Shown: positions 1 through 7,836 of the stretch, piece after piece
Numbering within the stretch: the first letter of the stretch is position 1
Layout: the number at the start of each line of letters is the position of its first letter
Assembly: GCA_964458805.1 (NCBI GenBank)
Contig: CAYWKH010000083.1
Location: 1 to 8,684, forward strand
DNA length: 8,684 nucleotides
From: JAAYLU01 sp964458805
GTDB lineage: Bacteria > Synergistota > Synergistia > Synergistales > Aminobacteriaceae
Direction: 5' to 3'
Made by a program: the position numbers and the translations under genes
The notes under the pieces: model-generated
What the model saw: only the letters and a program-made list of their open reading frames with translations
What the model was told of the DNA's origin: nothing
Databases searched by the model: none

Positions 1-1562
1 GAGTGATAGTCGTCGGATCAGGCGGGGCGGGGCTGGTGGCCGCGGTTGCGGCGAGGAGGAGGGGCGCGGATGTCATGCTCCTGAGCAAGACCGCGTGCGA
101 GAGGTCCAACTGCACCGCCTACTCGGGCGGGCTTTTCTCGCTCTCCTCGGGATCTGTGCCGCCGGAGGAGCACTACGCCCGTGTCATGAGGACGGGCAGG
201 TACATGAACGACCCGGCCCTGGTCAGAATGCTCTCCGAGGAGTCCGAGGCCACTCTCAGGACCCTGTCGGACTGGGGAGTGACCATGGACATCGAGGAGT
301 GCGGGAGGGCGTCGTCGCGGCGCTCCGCCCCATCCGGGATCATGGGCGGAGGTGGGATGGTCGGCGAGTTGGCGGCCATTGCCCGCCGGGAGGGAGTGGA
401 GATACTCGAATACCACGCCGCGACCCGGCTGCTGGCGGGGCCGAGGGGAGCGGAGGGAGTCGAGGCCGTAGACTGGAGGAGCGGACGGGCCTTCTCGTTC
501 GGGGCGTCCGCGGTGGTCCTAGCTACCGGTGGCGGCGGTGCGATCTACGAGCGGACCGACAACCCCGTGCGGATGACCGGAGACGGCTATGCCCTCGCCC
601 TGGAGGCCGGCCTGGAGCTGGCGGACATGGAGTTCGTGCAGTTCTACCCGATGGGCTGGGACCAGCCTGGGTATCCCGTGTGGATGGTGGGGCTGAACAT
701 ACTCGACTACATACCCCTGACCGACGAGGGGGGCAGGGAGTTCCTCAGGGAGGCCTTTCCCGCGTGGGGGGTGTCCTCCGGGAGGGAGGCGAACCTGTTC
801 GCTCGCGACAGGGCGGCAGTGCTGATGGCGGGGCATATTCTCAAAGGCGGGAAGGCCATGCTCCACCTTGAAGAGTTGACCGAAGACGATCTTGCAGTCC
901 CCGAGGTCCAGATCTTCCTGATGATCGACCTTCCCTCTGAAAAACGGGCCGCTCCCGTGCAGGTCAGCCCGCTGGAGCACTACTTCTGCGGCGGTGTGCC
1001 GATCGATTCCGACGGCAGGACCAGGATGCCGGGGCTCTACGCCTGCGGCGAGGTCTCGGCCGGGGTTGACGGCGCCAGCAGGATGGGTGGAAACGCCCTG
1101 ACCAACGTGGTGGTTTTCGGCCTCAGGGCGGGCATCGCCGCGGCCGCGGAGGCCGGCCCCTTGAAGACCATCGACCGCCGGGAGATTCCTTCGCCCGAAG
1201 TCTTGCGGGCGGAGAGCGGGATCGCGCCGGGGGATGTCCGCCGCTCGCTGCGCCGCATAGTGCAGCGAGGCCTGTCCCCCTGGAGAAGCGGGTCGGGCAT
1301 CCGCGCATGTCTTGCGGAAATAGAGGAGTGGAGGAGCTCGAACCGCGGGATGAAGCTCTCCTCGCAGATGGACGTGCTGCACGCGCTGGAGATGAACGGA
1401 ATGTACCTTACCGCCGTGGCGGTCGCCAGGGCCGCACTTGCCAGGGAGGAGAGTCGAGGGGTTCACTTCCGCGAGGACTTCCCCGATGAGGGCGACTGCT
1501 GGAGGAGGCGGGTGGCGGTCTCCATGAAGGGCGGCTCGGTCAAGGCCGGGCTTGGGGAGTAA
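1..1562 (+). CDS. FAD-dependent oxidoreductase, fumarate reductase/succinate dehydrogenase flavoprotein family (5' end just outside window)
   Basis: A 519-codon frame is open from base 3 to the TAA at 1560-1562. The N-terminus shows the FAD Rossmann motif GSGGAG (residues 5-10, counting from base 3). An ATGGGG stretch follows near residue 174, then NPVRMTGDGYALA, QFYPMG (213-218), the substrate-site-like HYFCGG (H326), GLYACGEV, and RMGGNAL (R360). The C-terminal domain ends with the family motif ESRGVHFREDFP (H488). These are FAD_binding_2 plus succinate dehydrogenase C-terminal-type features; such enzymes reduce or oxidise C=C bonds of dicarboxylates or related acids, or act as L-aspartate oxidase. 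The substrate cannot be read here. The usual QFHPTG is QFYPMG, so classic fumarate chemistry is uncertain. The codon before base 3 ends in GA; a start of the type ATG-(A/C/G)GA-GTG two codons upstream would give an N-terminus normal for the family, so very little is missing. No signal peptide or covalent-flavin motif is visible, suggesting a cytoplasmic enzyme. It converges with the binding-protein gene. Confidence 0.85.
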   Translation, partial: VIVVGSGGAGLVAAVAARRRGADVMLLSKTACERSNCTAYSGGLFSLSSGSVPPEEHYARVMRTGRYMNDPALVRMLSEESEATLRTLSDWGVTMDIEECGRASSRRSAPSGIMGGGGMVGELAAIARREGVEILEYHAATRLLAGPRGAEGVEAVDWRSGRAFSFGASAVVLATGGGGAIYERTDNPVRMTGDGYALALEAGLELADMEFVQFYPMGWDQPGYPVWMVGLNILDYIPLTDEGGREFLREAFPAWGVSSGREANLFARDRAAVLMAGHILKGGKAMLHLEELTEDDLAVPEVQIFLMIDLPSEKRAAPVQVSPLEHYFCGGVPIDSDGRTRMPGLYACGEVSAGVDGASRMGGNALTNVVVFGLRAGIAAAAEAGPLKTIDRREIPSPEVLRAESGIAPGDVRRSLRRIVQRGLSPWRSGSGIRACLAEIEEWRSSNRGMKLSSQMDVLHALEMNGMYLTAVAVARAALAREESRGVHFREDFPDEGDCWRRRVAVSMKGGSVKAGLGE

Positions 1563-1566
1563 GACA

Positions 1567-1599
1567 GGGCCCTCGCCCCTGTGCGGACGGCGAGGGCCC
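1567..1599. terminator. Convergent hairpin, likely bidirectional terminator
   Basis: GGGCCCTCGCC (1567-1577) and GGCGAGGGCCC (1589-1599) form a perfect 11-bp GC-rich stem with an 11-nt loop. It starts five bases after the flavoprotein stop and lies about 23 bases beyond the binding-protein stop on the other strand. No real T-run follows on the plus strand; on the minus strand the stem is followed by TGTCTTACTC, a weak U-tract. It could end both transcripts, perhaps inefficiently or with Rho. The stem is seen in the sequence; its function is inferred. Confidence 0.65.
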
Positions 1600-1622
1600 C
1601 CGGTGGTACCGGTTATCCCTGT

Positions 1623-2726
1623 TTAGAAGTTATCCTGGGGTGCCCACATCTCGAGGAAGTTCAGCTTCTGATCCTTCCACACCATCATGGCCGCAGGCTT
1701 GTTGAGCGGGTTGTGGGTCTCCTTGTCGACCGTCAGGGTGAAGTGAACAAGGCGCAGATCCTTGGTATCCTCGAGGGCGTCCCTTATCGCGGTCGAGTCG
1801 TCGGTGCCGGCCCTCCTGATCGCGTCGGCCACCCAGGTAATCAGGTCGTAGGCGTAGGCGACGTTGCTCGGCTCCGTGACCGGCCTGCCGTACTCCTTCT
1901 CGAATCGCGAGAAGAGCAGGATCATCTGCGGGTTGAGCAGGTCCATGTTGTAGACCCAGTAGCTGCCCTCCATGGCCTCGCCTGCGATCTCGTGCATGCT
2001 CGGGCTGAAGCCGTCCCCTCCTATGAAGGCCGGGAACCAGTCCAGCTCGGCCGCCTGCTTCATGATCAGGCCCATCTCCTTGTACAGCAGGGGAAGCGCG
2101 ACCGCCTCGGCGCCTGACGCCTTCATCTCGGTCAGCTGTGCCCTGAAGTCCACGTCGCCGCTGCGGAACCCCCATATGCCCTTCAATTCTCCCCCGAGCT
2201 CCGCGAACCGGCCCACGAAGAACTCCTTGAGCCCCTCGGAGTAGTCGCTGCCGACGTCGGTTATGACGGCTGCGCTCTTGAGCCCCAGCTTGTTGAACAA
2301 GTAGTCGGCCATAACCTTGCCCTGATACGGGTCGGTGTAGCTCAGGCGGAACATGTAGGGGCGCACCTTGTTCGTCGCCGGGTCGACCGTCACGGTCGGG
2401 TTCGTCGCGGACGTGCCTATCTGGGCGACCTTCCCGTTCTCGATCACCGAGGCGGTGGCCAGGTTCAGGCCACTGTAGTTGGTCCCGCCTATGACGCAGA
2501 CATTGTCCTCGTGGATCAGCCTTCGGGCCGCATTTATGGCGTCCTCCTGGCGCCCGCGCACATCGTAGCAGATCAGCTCGAGCGGGCGGCCGAGCACCCC
2601 GCCCGCCTCGTTGAACTCCTTCACCGCCAGCAGGGCGCCATCGCGCTCGTGCTGGCCCCAGGTGGAGCCGTCGCCGGTAAGGATGGCCAGGTAGCCGATC
2701 TTTATCGGCTCCCCGGCGGGGACTGC
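1623..2726 (-). CDS. ABC transporter substrate-binding protein, branched-chain amino acid (LivK) type, N-terminus lost in the gap
   Basis: 367 residues are visible, from the edge of the N run to the TAA at 1623-1625. The visible start, AVPAGEPIKIGYLA, is the usual first beta strand of mature Peripla_BP_6 proteins, so the missing part is mainly the signal peptide. Family signatures follow in order: TGDGSTWGQHERDGALLAV, NEAGGVLGRPLEL, ARRLIHEDNV with GGTNYSGL, a ligand-loop TSATNPTVT, FRLSYTDPYQG, DVGSDYSEG, FIGGDGF, and AYAYDLITWVADAIRRAG. The length matches the family (about 350 residues mature). It would bind an amino acid or similar small ligand outside the cytoplasmic membrane and deliver it to a LivHMGF-type permease. 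No permease or ATPase gene is in the window, so its partners lie in or beyond the gap or elsewhere. The ligand could be Leu/Ile/Val, but this family also binds amides, urea and aromatic acids. It lies on the same strand as the redox operon, but real adjacency to it depends on the gap. Confidence 0.88.
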   Translation of the reverse strand, partial: AVPAGEPIKIGYLAILTGDGSTWGQHERDGALLAVKEFNEAGGVLGRPLELICYDVRGRQEDAINAARRLIHEDNVCVIGGTNYSGLNLATASVIENGKVAQIGTSATNPTVTVDPATNKVRPYMFRLSYTDPYQGKVMADYLFNKLGLKSAAVITDVGSDYSEGLKEFFVGRFAELGGELKGIWGFRSGDVDFRAQLTEMKASGAEAVALPLLYKEMGLIMKQAAELDWFPAFIGGDGFSPSMHEIAGEAMEGSYWVYNMDLLNPQMILLFSRFEKEYGRPVTEPSNVAYAYDLITWVADAIRRAGTDDSTAIRDALEDTKDLRLVHFTLTVDKETHNPLNKPAAMMVWKDQKLNFLEMWAPQDNF

Positions 2727-2826
2727 NNNNNNNNNNNNNNNNNNNNNNNNNNNNNNNNNNNNNNNNNNNNNNNNNNNNNNNNNNNNNNNNNNNNNNNNNN
2801 NNNNNNNNNNNNNNNNNNNNNNNNNN
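2727..2826. other. Assembly gap (100 N)
   Basis: Exactly 100 undetermined bases, the conventional placeholder for a scaffold gap of unknown length. The left edge cuts the binding-protein gene just after its signal-peptide region and the right edge cuts the large redox subunit near its C-terminus. Both flanks happen to be in the same frame through the N run, which creates a false 1,468-codon fusion. The true gap must hold at least the end of one gene, an intergenic region or overlap, and the start of the other; it could hold whole additional genes. Confidence 0.97.
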
Positions 2827-5800
2827 CCCCTTCGCACGGCCAGTCGTCGCCCATCGAGGTTGACCGTGTCGCCGTCCTTCTCCGTCCACGGAAGAAGCGG
2901 GATGAGGACTTCCGCCTTTTCCGCCAGATTTGTGAGCTTGGAGGCCAGTACTGCGTATCTTCTTCCCGCGAGGTCGGCGGCGTTGAAGCCGGCCTCCTCC
3001 GGCGTCGCGCCCAGGAAGACCAGCGGCGCGTTCGCATTTGCGCGCAGCTCCGCAGTGTCTACGATCTTCTCGTCCGTCGCGAGCAGGGTGGCGCTGCCCG
3101 TCCCCTTGAACAGAAGCAGGTATTCGCCGTTGAGCGAGGCCGCTGCGTCGAATGCCTCCCTGGCCGGGGCCGCTCCGCCGATCAGCGTAAGGGGTTTCCT
3201 CGCGTCCGCCAGCATAGCCGCGGCCGTTTTTATCTGTTCGACGGAGACTCCGGTGCCATCAAGCATAACATCCTGAGCCTCTCCGTCCTTGATGGCCGCC
3301 GCGAGGGCCTGGAGCACCCGGTCAGTCCTCCCCTCGGAGGGCCTGAGTATCAGCGCGTCCCCCTTGTCAAACAGGCCGGGGGTCTCTCCCACGTAGACAA
3401 GCCGGCTCTTCTTGTGGCGCACGGCCCTGCGGAGCCAGGATGTCAGCACGGGCTGGTCCTCGTCTGTATTCGTGCCGACGAGCAGGAACGCGTCGCTCTC
3501 CCCGTGGCGGAAGACCCCGTCCGGGGAGAGGCCGTTAAGGCTCGAGTACGAGCCTCTCTTGAGACTGTCGCGCCCCGCCGCCTCCCGCAGATGCGGCGCC
3601 AGCTCCGCGTCGGCCGCCATGGCGATTCGAGCCCCCGGAGCGCGCAGCTTCGTGAACTCGACGATCGCCCGTACCTCCTGCTCGGTGAGGGAGGGGCCGA
3701 CCACGAACGCGACGCCCTTCTCCGTGGCGAAGGCCTCGAAGGCCGCGACCGCCTCTTCGGGCGAGACGGTCGCGCCCTTTATAGTATGGTCGAAGTTGCC
3801 GTACAGGTCCATCTCCTTGAAGCTGTACCGCCCCCTCACGCAGCAGTCGCCGCCGGTTGGCGCCTCGGGGTCGTCCAGGTTGGTGGTGATGCGCACGATC
3901 CGCGACCTCCCCCGGTCGAGGTTCATCTCCAGCTCGCACCCCACGGGGCAGGACATGCAGGTCGTCTTGATTATCACCGGCTCCTCAAGGTGAGGCCAAT
4001 GGCCTGCGCGGTTCTCCACAAGCGCGCCGACCGGGCAGACCTGTGTGCACAGGCCGCAGAAGGTGCAGTCGGAGTGCTCCATGTCGTGGAAGAACTGCGG
4101 GGTGAGGACCGACTCGAACCCCCGCATGGCGAAGTCTATAGCGTGGAAGCCGGCCACCTCGTCGCAGGCCCTCACGCACTTCGCGCACAGGATGCACTTG
4201 TCCAGGTTGCGCGCGTAGTAGGGGTTGGCATCCTCGACCTTCTCGATATGAGCGCCCGCGAGTTTCTCTGGACGAGCCTCGTGAGTCGTGGCGTACTTTC
4301 TCAGCTTGCACTCGAACACGTCCGGGCAGCCGCACTCCATGCACCGGTTGGCGTCGCGCAGGGTCTGCTCCTCCGAGAGGCCGGCGCTGTACTCGTCGAA
4401 CTTCATCTTCAACCTGGTCTCGCCGGGGACGTGCGGGACCTCCTCCTGCACCGAGCGGACGATGTGGGTGAAGTCCTCGGGCCCCAGGTCCTCGCGCACG
4501 ATGTCGTAGAAGAACGGCTTCTTCGGCGTTCCGTGCGCCAGGTAGTGGTCGACGGAGTCCGCAGCCCAGTGGCCGTTGCCGATTGCCTCGATCGCTATCT
4601 TGGGGCCGGTCTGCTGGTCGCCGCAGACGAACACTCCCGGAAGCGCAGTGTCGTAGTCCTTGCCGACCTTCATCCTTCTGCCGTCGTGCAGGTCGGACGG
4701 CAGGCCGGAGAAGTCCGTCCCCTGTCCGATCGCCGCGATCACCATGTCCGCCTCCAGGACGAACGTCTCGCCAGTGGGCACGGGGCTCCTCCTGCCCGAG
4801 GCGTCCGGCTCGCCGAGCTCCATCTTCTCGCAGAGGATGCGCTCGACCCTGCGGGCGCCCTCGATCGTCTTCGGCGCGGCGAGGTAGATGAACTCGACGC
4901 CCTCTTCGCCTGCCTCGATTATCTCGATATCCTCGGCGGGCATCTCCTCGCGCGAGCGCCGGTAGAGCACAAAGACCTTCTCGGCCCCCAGCCGCCTGGC
5001 CGAGCGAGCGGCGTCCATCGCGGTGTTGCCGCCGCCGACCACCACGACCCTTGCGCCGACCTTTACCTTCGGGTTGGTCTTAACATCGTACAGGAAGTCG
5101 ATCCCGCCCACAACCCCGTCAAGATCCTCGCCCGCGACTCGCATCGGGGAGGACTTCCAGCAGCCCATGGCCAGGATCACGGCGTCGAACTCCTTTCGAA
5201 GCTCGTCGAGGGACACGTCCCTGCCCAGGGCGATCTCGGTGCGAACCTCTATGCCGTGGGAGAGCAGCCAGTCCATCTCGGTCTGCAGTACCTTCTGCGG
5301 CAGACGGTAGTCGGGGATGCCGTAGCGCATCATGCCGCCTAGGAGCCTCTCCTTCTCGAGAATCACCGGCCTGTACCCCTTCAGCCTCAGGTAGTATGCG
5401 GCGGAGACGCCGGCCGGCCCTCCGCCGACGATCGCCACCCGCTTGCCGTTCTCCTCGATCTCCGGCACGAAGCCCATCCTGCCGTTGTTTATCCCCCAGT
5501 CGCCGACGAAACGCTTGATCTCCCTGATGGAGACCGGGGCGTCGTCGACGAAGCGTCTGCGGCAGACCTTCTCGCACGGCGCGGGGCACACTCGCCCTAT
5601 GCAGGAGGGGAGAGTGACGTGGTGGTGCAGGGCGTCCAGCGACTCGCCGTACTTCCCCTGAGCCGCCAGGTTCACGTACCCCTGCACGTTGCCCTGTCCA
5701 GGACAGGCCAGGGTGCACGGGGGTCGGCAGTCGCCGACATGGTCGGAGAGCAGCAGTTCCAGAGCCGTGCGCCTGGCGCCGACCGCGCGCTCGGAGTCGG

Positions 5801-6029
5801 TCTTGATGACCATGCCGGGTGTTATCGTGTTGGCGCAGGCTCTGAGGAGGGTCTTGGCCCCCTCCACCTCCACCAGGCAGACGGAGCATCCGCCGTGAAG
5901 GCTCAAGTGCGGGTCGTAGCAGAGGGTCGGGACCTCGACGCCGCACTCGGCGCACAGGTCCAGGATGAGCTGTCCCTCGTATCCGTACACGGTCTTTCCG
6001 TTGAGAGTGACTTTTACGTTCTTCTTCAT
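2827..6029 (-). CDS. NuoG-like multi-cluster Fe-S subunit with inserted GltD/NfnB-like FAD/NAD(P)H module (C-terminus lost in gap)
   Basis: 1,067 residues are visible, starting at ATG 6029. Order of parts: [2Fe-2S] ferredoxin domain with C37-x10-C48-x2-C51-x13-C65; a NuoG-like ELLLSDH segment with H97-x3-C101 that runs straight into a GltD-type N-terminal Fe-S domain (C105, C109, C143, C148, C152, C156; GRVCPAPCE); FAD-binding GGGPAG (202-207); NAD(P)-binding GGGNTAMD (332-339) followed by YRRSREEMP, an Arg pair usual in NADPH-using GltD relatives; FAD-closing VFVCGDQQTGPKIAIEAIG; an extra cluster motif C563-x2-C566-x-C568-x5-C574; two ferredoxin clusters (C612/615/618/622 and C655/658/661/665); a molybdopterin-family [4Fe-4S] motif C691-x2-C694-x3-C698 with C729 or C730; then a degenerate molybdopterin-oxidoreductase-like tail with no cysteine at all. 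E. coli NuoG is about 900 residues, so this is clearly longer because of the insertion. It is the third gene of the operon and should collect electrons from NuoF and exchange them with NAD(P)H at its own FAD. Formate dehydrogenase activity is unlikely because no active-site Cys or Sec is present. Confidence 0.88.
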
Positions 6030-6040
6030 GTCAGCCGAAT

Positions 6041-6046
6041 CCTCCT
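6041..6046 (-). promoter_or_regulatory. Ribosome binding site for the large subunit
   Basis: AGGAGG on the minus strand, 11 nt before the ATG at 6029, inside the 22-nt gap after the NuoF-like stop. It supports the ATG at 6029. No other in-frame start is better placed. Confidence 0.75.
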
Positions 6047-6051
6047 GCCGC

Positions 6052-7818
6052 TTATTCCACAGAAATTGCGCCCACGGGGCAGACCTTCTTGCACTGACCG
6101 CACCTGATGCACTTCTCGTCGTCTATCGCGTGGGGCTTCTTCGGCGCCCCCTCGATGCAGGAGACGGGGCAGTTCCTTGCGCACAGGGTGCAACCGATGC
6201 ACTTCGCCGGGTCTATAACGTAGTGGATGAGGCCGGTGCAAACCTTGGCCGGGCATTTTCTGTCCCTTATGTGGGCCTCGTACTCCTCCCGGAAGTACTT
6301 GAGCGTCGTCAACACCGGGTTCGGGGCGGTCTGTCCGAGACCGCACAGCGACCCCTCCTTGACCTGGAGGGCCAGGTCGTACAGGGTGTCCAGGTCCTCC
6401 ATGACCCCCTCGCCTTTGGAAATGCGCTCAAGGATCTCGAGCATCCTCTTGGTCCCGATGCGGCAGAAGGGGCACTTGCCGCACGACTCCTTCTGGACGA
6501 AAGCGAGGAAGAACCTGGCCACGTCGACTATGCAGGTGCTATCGTCCATCACGACCATCCCGCCGGAGCCCATTATGGCGCCTGTGGCGTTGATGGACTC
6601 GTAGTCCACAGGAGTGTCAAGAAGCGACTCGGGGATGCAGCCGCCCGAGGGGCCTCCAAGCTGCACGGCCTTGAACTTCCTGTCCTCGGCTATCCCCCCG
6701 GCGACCCCGAAGATGACCTCGCGCAGCGGCATTCCCATCGGGACCTCCGCCAGTCCGCCCCTCTTAATCTTTCCGGCGAGGGCGAAGACCTTCGTGCCGC
6801 GGCTCTTGCCTATGCCGAGCTCCGCGAACTTCGCCGAGCCGTTTTGTATGATCCACGGGATGTTGGCTATCGTCTCCACGTTGTTGATGTTGGTCGGCTT
6901 GCCGAAGATGCCGCTGTTGGCCGGGAACGGCGGCCTGGGGCGAGGCATCCCGCGCTTGCCCTCGATGGAGGCGATCATGGCGGTCTCCTCGCCGCAGACG
7001 AAGGCCCCGGCGCCCTCCTTGATGTGTATGTCGAAGTTGAAGCCGGACCCCAGGATATCCTCCCCGAGGAAGCCCTTTTCGCGAGCCTGGTCGAGCGCCG
7101 TGTTCAGGTGCTTGATCGCGAGAGGGTACTCCGCCCTGCAGTAGATTATGCCCTCGTCCGCTCCGATGGCCCACGCGCCGATGGCCATGCCCTCCAGGAT
7201 GCTGTGCGGGTCGCTCTCGAGCACCGAGCGGTCCATGAAGGCGCCCGGATCCCCCTCGTCGGCGTTGCAGACGAAGTACTTCTTGTCGCCCTTCGCGCCC
7301 CTCGCGAACTTCCACTTCAACCCCGTCGGGAAGCCCGCGCCACCGCGGCCGCGGAGTCCGCTGGCTAGTATCTCCTCGATGACCTGCTCCGGCTTCATCG
7401 ACAGGGCTTTTCGCAGAGCGGAATAACCCTCCCTGGCTATATACTCGTCAATCTTCTCCGGGTCGATGATGCCGCTGTTCCTCAGTACGATGCGCACCTG
7501 GCTGTCCATGCGGTCGTTCTCGCAGGCCTTGGCGGAGGGGTCGAGGATGACCGCCCTCTGCACTATCTCGCCCCTTGCCGCGTGCGACTCCGCGATCTCC
7601 TTCGCCAGGGCCGTGTCGACCTTGCCGTAGGTCACGGACTTTCCGTCCCGCTCGACCTCGACGAGCGGCTCCATGTAGCAGAAGCCGATGCAGCCGACTT
7701 TTTTAATCTCAACGTCGTCGCGTCCTCGCAGGGACTCGACCAGGGTCTCATAGATGGGGACGGCGCCTGCGGCCACCCCGCAGCTCGCCAGGCCGACCTT
7801 CACGATGGTCTTGGTCAC
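6052..7818 (-). CDS. NuoF/HydB-like NADH-binding FMN Fe-S subunit with C-terminal 2x[4Fe-4S] domain
   Basis: 588 residues from GTG 7818. A GTG also lies at 7827 in frame, but the only good Shine-Dalgarno (GGAGG) ends on that codon, so 7818, 8 nt downstream, is preferred. Domains: N-terminal thioredoxin-like [2Fe-2S] domain (about 1-90) with C13, C43 and C47 but without the first Cys of the usual C-x4-C; NuoF core with FMN-loop GLRGRGGAGFPTG (from 154) and the NADH-site NADEGDPGAF (185-194); an SLBB-type region; the [4Fe-4S] N3 motif C446-x2-C449-x2-C452-x39-C492; and a bacterial-ferredoxin tail with C540/543/546/550 and C570/573/576/580. Complex I NuoF is about 440 residues and lacks both extra ends; this longer form is known from HydB of electron-bifurcating hydrogenases and NAD-dependent formate dehydrogenases. 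It oxidises or forms NADH at FMN in the cytoplasm and passes electrons to the NuoE-like and large subunits. Middle gene of the operon, 18 nt after the NuoE-like stop and 22 nt before the next start. Confidence 0.93.
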   Translation of the reverse strand: MTKTIVKVGLASCGVAAGAVPIYETLVESLRGRDDVEIKKVGCIGFCYMEPLVEVERDGKSVTYGKVDTALAKEIAESHAARGEIVQRAVILDPSAKACENDRMDSQVRIVLRNSGIIDPEKIDEYIAREGYSALRKALSMKPEQVIEEILASGLRGRGGAGFPTGLKWKFARGAKGDKKYFVCNADEGDPGAFMDRSVLESDPHSILEGMAIGAWAIGADEGIIYCRAEYPLAIKHLNTALDQAREKGFLGEDILGSGFNFDIHIKEGAGAFVCGEETAMIASIEGKRGMPRPRPPFPANSGIFGKPTNINNVETIANIPWIIQNGSAKFAELGIGKSRGTKVFALAGKIKRGGLAEVPMGMPLREVIFGVAGGIAEDRKFKAVQLGGPSGGCIPESLLDTPVDYESINATGAIMGSGGMVVMDDSTCIVDVARFFLAFVQKESCGKCPFCRIGTKRMLEILERISKGEGVMEDLDTLYDLALQVKEGSLCGLGQTAPNPVLTTLKYFREEYEAHIRDRKCPAKVCTGLIHYVIDPAKCIGCTLCARNCPVSCIEGAPKKPHAIDDEKCIRCGQCKKVCPVGAISVE

Positions 7819-7826
7819 CTTGCACA

Positions 7827-7831
7827 CCTCC
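7827..7831 (-). promoter_or_regulatory. Ribosome binding site deciding the NuoF-like start
   Basis: GGAGG on the minus strand. Its last G is the first base of the upstream GTG (7827), so it cannot serve that codon. It is 8 nt before the GTG at 7818, an ideal distance, which makes 7818 the likely true start. Confidence 0.7.
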
Positions 7832-7836
7832 GTAAG

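Noticed and set aside
519..1466. Minus-strand open frame of 315 codons opposite the flavoprotein
   Set aside because: No recognisable domain and rich in Arg, Gly, Pro and His as expected for a shadow; the plus strand encodes a well-conserved flavoprotein.
2511..5342. Plus-strand open frame of 943 codons across the gap and the large-subunit gene
   Set aside because: It is antisense to a gene with clear family motifs, crosses the N run, and shows no recognisable domain; long shadow frames are common at this GC content.
2827..6029. [FeFe] hydrogenase catalytic subunit (HydA), as expected next to NuoE/NuoF-like genes in HydABC
   Set aside because: None of the H-cluster motifs (TSCCPxW, MPCxxKxxE, ExMACxxGC) is present; the large subunit has GltD-like and molybdopterin-like parts instead.
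2827..6029. NAD-dependent formate dehydrogenase alpha subunit
   Set aside because: No active-site Cys or Sec and no Cys at all after residue 730 in the visible part.
5965..7368. Plus-strand open frame of 467 codons opposite the NuoF-like gene
   Set aside because: Antisense shadow without motifs; the minus strand has all FMN, NADH and cluster motifs of NuoF.
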